A stretch of 64,000 nt of DNA from Endomychus coccineus (GCA_958510875.1 OY294068.1:75680633-75744632); one strand, 5' to 3'; shown: positions 45,589 to 58,000, counted from the stretch's first letter. The notes: generated by a model from the letters alone, not told the origin. A program made the numbers and translations.

Positions 45589-48535
45589 TTTTTTTTTGTG
45601 AGAGTCACCATTCCAGGCATACTCACTAAAAACTTCACCCCCTATTAGGCTTGTCTGGCTATCGCCTCCGGTGACACTTAGGCCTACTGGCCCATTGTAT
45701 CTCGCCTATGTTTCGTTTGTTTACGGTATCCACTCAAGTATTTTTGTACCTTGTACGAGTTTGTACAAGTCCTTTACAGGGTAGGAACTGTATAATTCTG
45801 GTTCGCCGTTAGGCTTCCCAAAAATTGACTGTCGTTTGCGATCAAGCTCCTCGCGTTTACACAGTATGTGTGTTACTGTTTCTGTATCCTTACCGCAAAG
45901 TCTGCATGTCAGGTCGCCATTGTACAGTCCCATACTGCTTAGGTGCCCTCACGACTTTTATATTCCCTATTTAGTGCTAATAGGTCTGTCGTTCTTTTGT
46001 TACACGGGGCATTGATGTATTTCTTCCCATGTTCGTTTCCTGTGTTTTTCCCAGTATTCTTTGTGGTTTTCCATGATCCAGTCTTCTACAGACCTTCGTG
46101 CTGTACGTTTTGGTACCCCCGTGATCTATTCTAGGTGTGGAGCGTTCTCTGACCCTCTTTTTGCAAGTTCGTCGGCTTTTTCATTGCCTGTCGTTCCCTG
46201 ATGTCCTGGCACCCAAAACAGCTCAACGCGATTTCGGTCTGTCAGTATGTCAAGTTCTTTTTTGCATGTCCATATCAGACGGGATGTCACTTCCTGACTT
46301 CTCATTGCCTTAAGTGCAGCCTGACTGTCTGTCAATATGTGGATCTGCTCATCATCGATGGCTCTCCGATTGTTTTCCTTCAGATATTGGAGGATTGCAT
46401 ATACCTCTGCTTGGAAGACAGAGGTGTGTTTACCCAATGAATAGCTCAAGCCAGTCTTTGGGTTTCTTGAGTATACTCCTGCACCTGCACCTTTTTCAGT
46501 TTTAGACCCGTCTGTATACCAGATCTTCCCCTGTAGAATGTCGCTCAGGTTTGTATGTTCCCATCCAGTCCTTTCTGGTATTGATACCCTGAATGGGTTG
46601 TTGAAAGAGTATCGCTTTGGGATGTGATCTGTTCTCATGCCTAGCACGTCCCTGGTCACGATTTTTACGATACTCATTGTCCTGGCCCAATGTGAACATT
46701 CTCCAGTGTATTTTGTATTCTCAAAGCCCCAAGCCTGGTCTCTCCTTGGATTACCAATTGGAGGGGAGGCAATCCCAGTAGTGTTTCCATCGCTGCAGTG
46801 GGAGTGGATTTCATGGCCTCTGTGTTCCCAAGACATGCAAGTCTCTGGACATTGGTCAGTCTTGTAATGGTCTCTCTTTGTTGTGTTTTAGGCCACCATA
46901 CCAAAGAGACGTATGTTATTGCGGGTTTGACCACCATGTTGTACAACCAGTAGAGCATGTTCGGTCGTAGCCCCTATTTTTTCCCGAAAGAGCGTCTGGC
47001 CACATATAATGAGGTCTCCGCTTCTTTGATTACTCTTCCCAGATGTTGATTCCAAGTCAATTTCGAGTCTAGTATCACCACGAGATATTTGACTTCCCCT
47101 TTTATCTGTACGGTTTCTCCTCGAATCTTCAGAGGTCCCAAGTCCTCTGTTTTGCGTTTACTAGTGAATGCTACTATGGTGGCTTTGTGGGGACTCATAT
47201 TCAGTCCCTCTGAATCCGTCCATGTTGTCACCAGGTTCAGAGCCTTTTGCATTTGATCTCTATCCGTGGAGTTGTATTTTACTTGTACCATGGCCACCAT
47301 GTCGTCGGCATATCCAAGGGTTCTGTATCCTTTGTTCTGGAGGGTTCTCAGTAGCCCGTCCACGACCAGGTTCCACGGGATTGGAGAGAGTACTCCCCCT
47401 TGCGGGCATCCTCTGGCCACTCGGGCTACTACGGTCTCCTCCATTATGGTTGCATGTATCATCAGGTTCCCCAGCATTGAGTCTATCCAGGCCACACATG
47501 GTTCCTCGATTCCTCTGTGTTTGAGGGACCTGATGATTGAATCAATTGAGGTGTTGTCAAAAGCTCCTTCTATGTTTAGGAAATCCGCTAGAAGGATTTC
47601 TTCATTTTCCAGCGTTTCTTCCCCCTTTTTACAAGTTGATGGAGTGCTGTTTTTGTTGAACAGCCAGTCTTGAAGGCATATTGGTCGCGGTGCACTGGTT
47701 TTTCTACCAGTACACCGTCCCTCATGTGTCTATCTACTAGCTTTTCTAGAGTCTTGAGTTCGAATGACATAAGACTAATCGGTCTTAGGGACTTTACCGT
47801 TTCCTGTCCAATTTTTCCAGGTTTCGGAATGAAAGTAACCCTAATATTTCTTTATGATTCCGGAATATACCCTAGAGCCAGGCTGGCTCTGAGTACATTG
47901 CAGAGCCTGATCTGCAGTAGTTCCGGCTCTTCTGCAGCAGTACTGGGTGAATCCCGTCCAAGCCCGGTGATTCATATGATTTAAATGAGGTTATAGCCCA
48001 TTTAACCTTGTCATAGGTCACCACTTTTTTAGCCATTCTCCAACTTTCCTTGGATCCTTGTATCAAGGTGTCAAGGCCATTTGTTCTCTGGTTAGCAGGT
48101 GTCTGAACTATTTGAGATCCAGGAAAGTGTACTCTAAAGAGTTCCTTTATTGTTTCCTCCCCTGTGCTTGTGTACTGCCCTTGTTCGTTTTTAAGGGAGT
48201 TTATTGGTTGTTGTCTGTCCTTAGAGAGCATCATGTGGAGTCTAGCGTTCTTTTGAGTGCTTTCAATCTCCCCACAGTACTTCCTCCATGAATCTCTCTT
48301 AGCTTTTTCCAGTGCACTTTTATGAATGGTCAAGGTATTCTTGTAGTCATCCCACCTTCCAGTTTTTTTGGGCCTGTTGGATTCTTTTCTGGCTTGTCCT
48401 TTCATTTTCGCAAGTGCGCTGTTCCACCAGGGCACTTTCCTGGTAGATTTCCTTGTAGATAGAGGACAATTTTTGTTGAACTCAGAGATGATCGTTTCGT
48501 TGAGTTGTTTCACGACCATCTCAAGGTCCATGTTT
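45589..48535 (-). mobile_element. 5'-truncated LOA/Jockey-type non-LTR retrotransposon
   Basis: The element lies on the minus strand. Its 3' end is a poly(A) (T run at 45589-45598 on the plus strand) following a GC-rich 3' UTR (45600-45720). Coding remnants continue up to about 48531, after which similarity stops, so the endonuclease domain and the 5' part are missing, as usual for incomplete target-primed reverse transcription. GC content is clearly above that of the flanking DNA. No target-site duplication could be identified. Confidence 0.85.
45721..48531 (-). pseudogene. ORF2 of the LOA/Jockey-type element: RT, RNase H and CCHC finger
   Basis: From N to C on the minus strand: a pre-RT linker (48531-47872) with 'VPWWNSALAKMKGQARK' and 'WRKYCGEIESTQKNARL'; the early RT (47770-47588) with 'LKTLEKLVDRHMRDGVLV'; the RT palm (47495-46974) with 'RGCPQGGVLSPIPWNLVVDG', the catalytic 'GYADDMVAMVQ' and 'LDSKLTWNQHLG'; the thumb (46958-46674) with 'AITYVSLVWWPKTQQRE'; RNase H (46836-46126) with 'YTDGSK', 'AEVYAI', 'TDSQAALKA' and 'NEKADELAKRG'; and a CX2CX8HX3C finger (45933-45721), 'CRLCGKDTETVTHILC'. 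Catalytic YADD and the RNase H acidic residues are intact, but at least four frameshifts kill the ORF. RNase H after RT points to LOA or a related clade. Confidence 0.85.
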
Positions 48536-49448
48536 GTTCTTGGTTATAGGCGAAGACAATAATCTTGTGTTGCTAATGACCTGGACTCACAGAATAAAAA
48601 TGTTCTTTGTGTGAATATAGGCATTGGCAAGGAGGAAACAAAAGGTCAAAGTGTAAAAAAATATGAGCTGAAAGATCAAATTCTGTTCATCCATCATTTT
48701 TTCGACTGGATACCACATCGGGTACTGATAACAAGGACAAGCTTAAGTTCATCAAGGTGTTTCAGTGAAATCAAGGGTTGAGAAATTTTCCAGAAGTGTT
48801 CAAATTCATTTTCAACTTCAGAATAGATGGCGTAGACAGGTGAGACATTTTTTCTGGCTATATATGGAGCTACCTGAACTTCTCTAAATCATGAGAGGTT
48901 CATATGAATCGAGACAAATGCTAGAAACTTACAACCAGATCCTGCTTCTCTCCCTCCAACTGAAGATGCTCGAAGGTTGCATTATTTCAGGTAATATGAG
49001 AAGGTATAACAATGGTTTGGAAGATCACTTGCATCTGAATTTTTGGGATGACAAAGAACAGGCACCTATTGACAAACAATAAGAGCTTTGGGTTCTCCTG
49101 CTCCAGACACCATTCTGAACATGATTTGGTTGTTCATATACATATGTTGTGGGGGAAGGTAAGGCTGCAGGTAAGTTGTCGTGAATTGCAGCAACACATG
49201 TGCCGGGCCACCATAATGGCTTCTTGTCGACCACGGAAGATGAGCAGTCTGAGAAAGAAGATGCCTTTTCAAAATCAGAATATCATAACATCGTCCCTAC
49301 ATCCCCACATACCCTCATGATAGATGATCCTATTTCAATTCTTTTTTCACTTTGAAAAAAATCACATTTAATTATTGCAAAAAAACCTCTAAGTTCACAC
49401 GTTGTTTGCTATCTATTGGCCTTCTCTTCCAACTTGAATTCATCAGAC
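48536..49448. other. Stretch with unassigned coding-like traces
   Basis: On the plus strand about 48690-49290 contains phrases such as 'SRQMLETYNQILLLSLQLKM', 'YNNGLEDHLHLNFWDDKEQ' and 'VPGHHNGFLSTTEDEQSEK' in shifting frames, looking like an eroded gene or transposon ORF. I do not recognise the family. The minus frames at 49025-49272 are its shadows. Confidence 0.35.
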
Positions 49449-52193
49449 ATATATGGGCAATTCCATTTTCAAGGAGCCCAGTTCAGGGGGGGGGGGGTGT
49501 CAGCTCATGGCCCGGCTTCTGGTTTTTTCGATTCTACTACTAAAATGATGGCTTCCTGCCAAATTTCAGCTGAAATGGTAAGAACAACAAAAAATGGCGC
49601 CTATTTTTCGTTTTTCTGTCATTTTTGATATTAATTTTTGAAACATCGTCTTGAGAGCCGTTCGCGTCAGTTTGAGTATAGAAAATTTTTTGAAAACCCA
49701 TGGGAAATCGGAAATTTCCGTAGAATTCGAATTTTTCATTAGTTTGGGCCCAGCGGCCATATTTTTTTTTGTAAAATCAAAAAAACCGATTTTTCGTTTT
49801 TTTTTTCGAAGCAGCACTTTTCAAAACGTTCTCGTTAAAAAATATCAAGGAAAATTGCAGTGTTTTTATATGTATTTCGGTGTGCTGAAGACGGGAAAAA
49901 TAATCAAAAAATTCCTACAAGTTAGCTCCAAAAGTTACGGGCATGTTTAGGCGCGAAAAAAGACGTGTTTCTTGCGTTTTAAAATAAAACGGTGTCCCAA
50001 ATGGAATAACATGTCAGGAGACAAATCGTAGAAAAAGTAGAAACGCATCGTTTGAAATGAAGCAAAATATATTTTGAGGTTATGGTCTTGAGATATCAGC
50101 GCATATCGCTTAAAAAATAAAGGTGTAAATTTGGTATGTTTTTAAACATAATTTGGTGTGCTGAAAACGGGAAAAATAATCAAAAAATTCTTACGAGTTA
50201 GCTTCAAAACTTATGGCCATTATTTGGCGCGAAAAAATAAGATATTCATATTTTTTGCGTTTAAAAAGAAAACGGTGGCTCAAATGGGAAAACATGTCGA
50301 GAGACAAATTGTACAAAAAGTTAAAACGCATCGTTTGAGCAGAAATATAAATCATTTCGATGTTACAGTCTTGAGATATGAGCAAAATAGTGTTTTTTTA
50401 GGGGAATACAAATGTTTTTTTTCTCATTCGAATATTGACCCAAAAAATATTCTATTCAAATTGAAATATATTTTCTTATAAACTTTCTACGGTGTTTTTT
50501 TTTTTTTTATCTTCCATTTTGGCTCCACAATCGGCCATTTCCAAAAATCTCTAAAACTGAGCAGTCGAAAAATGGACTTATTGACAAGAAAAAGAAATTC
50601 CCTTGTAGATCTTAACAAATGTGATACAAAACATCCTTCAATACTGTTTTTGGGGCTTAACAAAATGTAGGACAACTTTGAAAATTTCGGACCTCGGAAA
50701 ATGTGCAAATTTTTTAGGTTAGAAATTTTTTAGGATGACCAAATCTCAGGTTCTGTTATAGTATTTCACGACGCGTATTTAATGCTAAAGAAAACTTTTC
50801 TAGGTTGAGTAGAAGTTGAGATATTGATATAAATGTGTTTGGGCCTCCACAGAACACAATTTTGGGCCCCAAAAACAGTATTGAAGGATGTTTTGTATCA
50901 CATTTGTTGAGATCTGTAAGATTTTTTTTCTTGTCGATAAGTCCATTTTTCGACTGCTCAGTTTTAGGGATTTTTGGAAATGACCGATTGTGGAGCCAAA
51001 ATGGAAGATAAAAAAAAAACAAAACACCGTAGAAAGTTTATAAAAAAATATGTTTCAATTTGAATATTCGAATGAGAGAAAAAAACATTTGTATTCCCCT
51101 GAAAAAACACTATTTTGCTCATATCTCAAGACTGTAACATCGAAATGACTTATATTTCAGCTCAACGATGCGTTTTCACTTTTTGTACAATTTGTCTTTC
51201 GACATGTTTTTCCATTTGGGCCGTTTTCTTTTAAAACGCAAAAAATATGGAAATCGTATTTTTTCGCGCCAAAAAATGGCCGTAACTTTTGAAGCTAACT
51301 CGTAGGAATTTTTTGATTATTTTTCCCGTTTTCAGCATACCAAATTATGTTCAAAAACTTACCAAATCTACACCTTCATTTTTAAGCGGTATGCGCTGAT
51401 ATCTCAAGACTATAACCTCAAAATATAATTTACTTCATTTCAAACGATGCGTTTTTACTTTTTCTACGATTTGTCTCCTGACATGTTATTCCTTTTGGGC
51501 CACCGTTTTATTTTAAAACGCAAAAAACATGAAAATCGTCTTTTTTCGCGCCAAAAATGCTCGTTACTTTTGAAGCTAACTTGTAGGAATTTTTTGATTA
51601 TTTTTCCCGTTTTCAGCACACCGAAATACATGTAAAAATACTACAAATTCACACCTTCAATTGTTTTTCCTTAATTTTTCCTCAGGTGACTGGCCTATAT
51701 CATTTTTTGGGTTTTTGAAAGGTTTTTAGAAAAAAAAACAGCCAATATACAAAGAGCATCTGAAGAAAAAATGGTACTGATTGAATTTTCCTTGATATTT
51801 TTTAACGAGAATGTTTTGAAAAGTGCGGCTTCGAAAAAAAAAAGACGAAAAATCGGTTTTTTTGATTTTACAAAAAAAATATGGCCGCTGGGCTCAAACT
51901 AATAAAAAATTCGAATTCTACGGGAAATTTCCGATTTGCTATGGGTTTTCAAAAAAATTTCTAGACCCAAACTGGCGCGAACGGCTCTCAAAACGATGTT
52001 TCAAAAATTAATATCAAAAAATGACAGAAAAACGAAAAATAGGCCCCGTTTCTTCTTGTTCTTACCATTTCAGCTGAAATTTGGCAGGAAGCCATCATTT
52101 TAGTAGTAGAATCGAAAAAAACAGAAGCCGGGCCATGAGCTGACACACCTCCCCCCCCTGAACTGGGCTCCTTGAAAATGGAATTGCCCATAT
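49449..52193. repeat. 2.7-kb giant palindrome (foldback element)
   Basis: Left arm 49449 to about 50656 and right arm about 50861 to 52193 are inverted copies. The ends read ATATGGGCAATTCCATTTTC / GAAAATGGAATTGCCCATAT, then a G run (12 at about 49488, mirrored by a C run at about 52152). The spacer is about 200 bp. Within each arm a ~277-bp internal direct duplication exists: 'GTGCTGAA(G/A)ACGGGAAAAA' occurs at 49882 and 50158 and twice in the mirrored arm. Numerous open frames appear in mirrored pairs and are chance. No transposase, no known family. Confidence 0.9.
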
Positions 52194-53174
52194 CATACTT
52201 GATATATTTTCCGTAAGTAGAGCAGATCATATTCTACTATGGAGTAAAGGGCCAAGAGACTTCACCGTAAATTTATATTAGATATTCTATGTTGCATTGA
52301 AAAAGCGGAGGGTGAAAGCGCAGGTCTGGCAATGCTGTGAATATTGCCGGCTGGAGTTGTATGCATAAGCACATGTAAAAATAATAATGGTGTGGTTGTA
52401 GTCGACTTTTCGTATTTTCAAAACTTAATTAGAATCATTAAGATGTATAAATTAAAAAATCTAAGGTGAATAGTGATAAATGCTTTATTTTTTAATTTAT
52501 AATATATTTACTTACTGAATAGTGAAACTTTCACATTGAATATGGGTAAAATAAGAAAAAAAAAATAAATAACCTCATAATTACCACAAATACTGATGGC
52601 AAAAAAAAATTCGTTTCCATTGAAAATTTGTGCAAAAATCAAAAGAAAATTTCGAGTGAAATGAGAAAAAATGATAGAGGTCAATTGTTGTAGTCATTAT
52701 TTCAAGTACAATATCACCATTTAATTGAAAAAACTGTTTATAAATATTCAAAAATTTACTATTTTGTTGAATGATAATAAAAATAAATATTATTATAATA
52801 GTAAAAATGTTATGTGGTATTAATAAAAATGTTACCTTCAATGAAACATTATAATTCACAAAAGAAAGAAAAGTCGTTTTTATTACATTTTTACCACGTC
52901 TCCATGAGCTTTCATATCAAAATGATGTTTTTTGACTCGATATATTTAAAACACGGTGAAGTGAAACCCTCCAAAAAATTAGACATATTCTTATATTGTT
53001 ATTCTCAACGGTCTGTAGACATTTCAAGAAATTTTATGATGAAGAACTATCTCTACCGAACCTCGTTAAGTCACATCCTCGATCTATTTTTTTGAAACAA
53101 ATTCATTGACGGAAATAAAAATATGCTATCGAGTGATAAGCAAAAGTTTGATTTTTCTACTTTTAGACAAATGT
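52194..53174. other. AT-rich stretch, nothing recognised
   Basis: Frames at 52581-52859 (minus) and 52814-53095 (plus) are low-complexity or lack motifs. Confidence 0.4.
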
Positions 53175-53640
53175 TATGTTTTTTTTATTCCGAGTAGGCG
53201 GGTGCCATCTATGGCAGTGTTCATCCGTTTGCCAGTAAATTGCATATTAACGATTTTGTTTTCGTCATAATAACAAATAAATCATTTAATCGTGAAAGTG
53301 AAGATGTTTTGGGAAAATTACGAGAAATATGATATGTTAGATAGCTTTATTCAAAGTACCTAATAAAAATTGTGATATTGCATCTGAAATATATTTCAAT
53401 CGATATTCAGAAAGAAGACAACCAAATAATGCTATTTTCAAGAGGTTAAAAGAAAAATGTCATCAATTGTGGATCCTTTAACAAGCCAAGACCAAAAAAT
53501 CAGATATTTACATTTAATTTTCTAATACATTACAACTATAGAATAGAAATACAAATTAAAGTAAATGCTCAGACTGATGTCCGTTATGTTCGATACATAA
53601 ATTGCACCTCTTCATAACACTCTGAACTGCATTATAAACA
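53175..53640 (-). repeat. Truncated inverted copy of the outer mariner's right end
   Basis: 53175-53640 is the reverse complement of about 56690-57128: 'ATTCCGAGTAGGCGGGTGCC', 'GATATGTTAGATAGCTTTAT', 'CAGACTGATGTCCGTTATGT' and 'CACTCTGAACTGCATTATAA' all recur inverted. It abuts the left end of the complete element starting at about 53651, so two copies lie head to head. Confidence 0.8.
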
Positions 53641-53799
53641 TGAACTTCTAACGTTTTTTTATATTTATTTATTCCGAGTAGGTGGTTGTCATCTATCACA
53701 GTGTTTATCCGTTTGTCAGTGAATTACATACTAAAGATTTTGCTTCCGTCATGATAAAGCTTTTTAATAACAAAATTATGATACGGCATCTTGAATATA

Positions 53800-55902
53800 C
53801 AGGGTGTTCCAACTCAGACGAGCCACCCCGTATATTTTTTATCCTATAGTGAGTGGAAAAATCACCCGAAACACGTCGAATGATTTTGTTTGGGGGACAT
53901 CTTTTGACGTATATTTGAGGCTTGAACGAGCAACCCCCTGATAGGGGGCGCTTCAACCCCTCAAAATTGAGTAGGGGAGAGGGGTTGAGTGATATATCAT
54001 TTGAAATGTCTTGGAAGCCTCTTTACAACGGTGTATGAAAAACGTAAATTTGATGAACCGTTTTCGCCAAAAATTAATTTTGTTGCTCGAATGCGCCACC
54101 TTGAATATTTTGGTTATTTGTACAATGTACAAGCTCATTTTTATTAAGGCTTTTTTACAAACTTAAACAATCTTCAAAAAATCACATTCGTAAAAAAATT
54201 GAATTGTGTTGTCATGCTTACAATGAAAAAAATTAAATCTGCGTGTTTAAATCAAATGTTCAAATTGTCCTCCATTGACTTCCATACAATAATACAATCT
54301 TGACTGAAAACCGTCTCTAATATGGTTCAGCATAATTGGAGTTATTTGACAACACTCATTCACAATTCGTTGGCGTAGTTCGTCCAAATTTTCAGGCTGA
54401 GTCACAAAAATCTTGGACTTAAGATGTCCCCACAAGAAGAAGTCCAGAGGGTTCAGGTCAGGAGATCGGGCAGGCCACTCCATAGGACCTCTTCTTCCAA
54501 TCCAACGATTGCAAATTGAGGTATTGGCGAACTGGGGCGGCGTAGTGAGGAGGAGCTCCGTCTTGTTGGAAATGCAATTGTTGTTCAAGTAGTAGAGGAT
54601 CGTTTTCTAATTGTTCAGTTATTAACGGATCAATCGCATTTTTCAACATTTCATGATGAATTTCGCCATTCAAATTACCAGGAATAAACAGAGGTCCAAT
54701 TAGGTGGTCTCCCAAAATTCCTACCCAAACGTTTAGCTTTTCCCGATGTTGAGTGTGAGCTTCTCGAAATACATGAGGATTTGTATCGCTCCAAATTCTA
54801 CAGTTATTACGGTTAACCTCTCCATCAAGTAAAAAAGTGCATTCGTCAGAAAAGCAAACGTTGTACAAGAAATTTGGGTTATTGTTGATACGCTCGACCA
54901 TAATTTCGCAAAACTCTTGCCTTCGATCCCAATCATCATCATTTAATTCCTGAATTAATTTAATTTTGTACGGATGGAACTTGTGTTTATGTAAAATTCT
55001 GAAAACGTTAGATTGGCTTATACCGGAAGCTGCAGAAAGTTGTCGTACAGATTGCGTGTTTGGCATAAGTTGGACATGTTCCAATACCGCCACAGCTGCT
55101 CCTTCATCATTAACAATTCCAATGGGTGCCCTTTTTTTATCCATTACTGAACCCGTCTCCACAAATTTTGAAATCAATTCATACGTACTTATGGCGAACG
55201 CTACGTTCAGGATGGTTTTCGTTAAATATCCTTGCAGCCGCTCGGGCATAATTTTGATTTTGGTAATAAAGGCTAACCAGCTCAACACGTTCTTGCAATG
55301 TATACACCATATTTTTTGAAATTTTAAACAAATCAGCAAAGTAGTAACTCAACAGATTGATTAAAATCATGAAATGATCGAAGAAACGTTAAAACCAGAT
55401 AAACACCTTCTAAGAACAAAAAATGAAGGCAACATAAGGAAAAGTTTTGCTATTTTTTTATTCATTAGTTTGAGAGAATGTATTATTGTATGGAAGTCAA
55501 TGGAGGACAATTTGAACATTTGATTTAAACACGCAGATTTAATTTTTTTCATTGTAAGCATGACAACACAATTCAATTTTTTTAGGAATGTGATTTTTTG
55601 AAGATTGTTTAAGTTTGTAAAAAAGCCTTAATAAAAATGAGCTTGTACATTGTACAAATAACCAAAATATTCAAGGTGGTGCATTCGAGCAATAAAATTA
55701 ATTTTTGGCGAAAACGGTTCATCAAATTTACGTTTTTCATACACCGTTGTAAAGAGGCTTTCAAGACCTTTCAAATGACGTATCACTCAACCCCTCTCCC
55801 CTATTCAATTTTGAGGGGTTGAAGCTCGTTCAAGCCTCAAGTATACGTCAAAAGATAGGATAAGAAATATACGGGGTGGCTCGTCTGAGATGGAACACCT
55901 TG
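53800..55902 (-). mobile_element. Younger mariner-like element with ~450-bp terminal inverted repeats
   Basis: Ends CAGGGTGTTCCA... and ...TGGAACACCTTG are flanked by TA on both sides (53798-53799 and 55903-55904), the mariner target duplication. The inverted repeats extend from 53800 to about 54297 and from about 55480 to 55902, with 'GAGCCACCCCGTATATTT', 'AACCGTTTTCGCCAAAAATT' and 'TACAATGTACAAGCTCAT' in both. It carries one nearly full-length transposase on the minus strand. Confidence 0.9.
54247..55310 (-). pseudogene. Mariner-type transposase, nearly complete, two frameshifts
   Basis: Start ATG at 55310 (MVYTLQERVELVSLYY). An N-terminal helix-turn-helix region runs to about 54990 ('SVRQLSAASGISQSNVFRIL'). 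Then come 'HKFHPYKIKLIQELN', the first catalytic block 'VCFSDECTFLLDGEVNRNN' (about 54860-54805), 'WSDTNPHVFREAHTQHREKL', 'VWVGILGDHLIGPLF', the second block 'FQQDGAPPHYAAPVRQYLN' (about 54575-54520) and the third block 'RSPDLNPLDFFLWGHLKSK' (about 54475-54415). All three aspartates are present, with about 34 residues between the last two, so DD34D-like. Frameshifts near 55185 and 54510 break an otherwise complete ~350-residue protein ending at 54247, so the element is young but inactive. Confidence 0.9.
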
Positions 55903-55989
55903 TATTTCAGTCGCTATCCAGAAAGAAGACAACCTAATAAGTTATTTGCAAGAGGTTAGAAGAACATATTATTAATTGTGCATTCTTCA

Positions 55990-56710
55990 ATAAGCTAAGG
56001 CCAAATATTACATCATTGAAGATGCTGAAGAAACTAGTATATTTGTAATTGGGATGAAGGTTGCAAATCCTTAAGCTTCAAGTCTCCAGACTGAAGACAT
56101 ATACAATCGAGTATCATACAATAACCTGCAACCAACTGATTTCCAACGGAAGTTACAGTTTTGCATATGGTAACGTCCAAATGTCAAAAAATTCTCTAAG
56201 AATGTAGTTTAGTCAGATGAAACCTACAATAGCAGTGGTGAAATTTTCAACAGGCATAACGAGCACTATTGATCTGATATGAACCCCCACCGCATCATCG
56301 ACGTTCGATCTCAGGGTTTCAACATATCACATACTTCAAGAAAATCTTAATGGCCAACGGTACTACGAAATCTTAAAAACAGAAAATTATGGAGGATTTT
56401 TGGACAATTTACCCTTAATTGAGGCAAGAAATCAGTTCTCCAACTAGATGGTGCACCCCCTCATGATATAAGAATTATTGAATAACACTTTAGGGAATAA
56501 CTGAATGGGAAATAACGGACCATAGAAAAGGCCACCTGACTTAACGCCACTGCATTTTTCTCATTTTGGGCTGTATTGAAGAGAAATAAATGATACACGA
56601 AGACCAGTAACGACATAAATGAACTCAGACAAAATTTTATATACTGTGTGAATTTCGTTTCTAATCTCCATGTTTATAATGCAGTTCAGAGTGTTATGAA
56701 GATGAGTTAT
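55990..56710 (+). pseudogene. Transposase of the older, split mariner-like element
   Basis: Fragments on the plus strand: 'SDETYNSSGEIFNRHNEHY' (about 56214-56270), with the first catalytic aspartate; 'SDMNPHRII' right after; 'NLNGQRYYEIL' (about 56345-56378); 'QLDGAPP'-like DNA near 56440 read in a shifted frame; and a C-terminal 'CSSEC'-like end near 56690. Stop codons and frameshifts occur every 10-30 codons, far more decay than in the nested element, which fits the relative ages. Confidence 0.8.
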
Positions 56711-57128
56711 TTATGTATCGAACATAACGGACATCAGTTTGAGCATTCGCTGTTATTTGTATTTCTATTTTGTGGTTGTAATGTATCAGAAAATTAGTAG
56801 TAAATATCTGAGTTTTTGGTCTTGGTTTGTTTGAAGGATACGCAATTGATAAGATTTTTCTTTTTACCTCTTGAAAATAGGTTTATTAGGTTCTCTTCTT
56901 TCTGGATATCGATTGAACTATATTTCACATGCAATATAACAATTGTTATTACTTTGAAGCTATCTAACATATCATATTTTTCGTAATTTTCACATTTTCA
57001 CTTTTACGATTAAATGAGTTAATTGTTATTATGATGGAAACAAAATCTCTAATATGCAAATTACTGACAAGCGGATAAACGCTGTCATAGATGACACCCG
57101 CCTACTTGGAATAAATACAAAAAAACGC

Positions 57129-58000
57129 AAAAAGTAATATAGTAAAATATTATTATCGCTATTAAAAACTTAGGCGACCCGACATATGATATACAGGATG
57201 CCCCAAAATTGCTGGTAATAAAACTACCACTTATTTTAGAGGTCAAAATAAGTCGACTGAACTCAATTTACATTTTAACAGAATGGAACGTTTGTCCGTG
57301 AGGAGAATTAAAAGTTCACTAGAAAAATCACGTTTTTGTGCGCTATTCACAAATGAGTGAAACAAATTGGATGAAATTTTGCAAAAGTGCATTGTAGAAA
57401 GTTACCCTACTTTCAGTAACCGAAGAAATTCAAAGGAAACTGTAGAAGGGTAAAACCTCCCTCATATACTTTTTTTATAATTTTATTAGGGATGGCAATA
57501 TGGTTCTAAGATTTTTTCAACAGAAAAGTATTTCGCATGATTTAGAAGGAAAAAAATGTTTTCTCAAACACTGATAACTGATATTCTTAGAACACCTTTT
57601 AATAAAATTGTAGTACAAAATTCAGTGAACACGAAGACAAAACTTTTCCCAATACATGCACTTCAATGATACTGGAAATTGTATGCTCTTAATTCAGCAA
57701 ATAACAATTTCCTCGATATATTCATGAAAAATTGAAAGGAAACTTAGAAATCAAGATGGAGATGCTAGTTTCTTTACCACCAGTATGTTCAACAGGAACC
57801 CATCACGCTCACATTTGCATGGTTGGTATACATTACTCACTTTAAAAACTTTAGACCATCGGTTTGAATGTTTTTGACAGCCTCATTTTGGCAGCTGGAA
57901 TCCAGAGTGCTATGTTGGAGGGGGGATGGTGTATTTTCGTAACGAGGGTGGAGGGAGGGGTGTACAACTGAACTTTAAAAACATTTTTATTCAGTATTTA
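57129..58000. other. Stretch without gene; lone mariner-end-like sequence
   Basis: 'ATATACAGGATGCCCCAAAA' at about 57190 resembles a mariner terminal repeat (TA-CAGGGTG-CCC type), but no matching inverted end is seen nearby. No coding frame is convincing. A candidate minus-strand poly(A) signal (AATAAA) for the next unit lies at about 57987-57992. Confidence 0.4.

Larger units (their letters stand above)
53651..57128 (+). mobile_element. Older mariner-like element, split by a younger one
   Basis: The left end (53651-53797) and right end (about 57000-57128) form ~100-bp inverted repeats: 'TTATTCCGAGTAGGTGG', 'TCTATCACAGTGTTTATCCG' and 'GTCAGTGAATTACATA' mirror 'CCGCCTACTTGGAATAA' and neighbours. 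Removing the 2.1-kb insert at 53800-55902 leaves about 1.37 kb, the usual mariner size. A broken transposase occupies the plus strand after the insert. Confidence 0.8.

Noticed and set aside
46201..47984. Several plus-strand frames of 60-135 codons
   Set aside because: All are antisense to the LOA/Jockey-type ORF2 on the minus strand; the GC-rich coding strand leaves open antisense frames.
49352..52230. About a dozen lysine- and phenylalanine-rich open frames in the giant palindrome
   Set aside because: They come in mirrored pairs, have low complexity and no start context or domain; A/T runs explain them.
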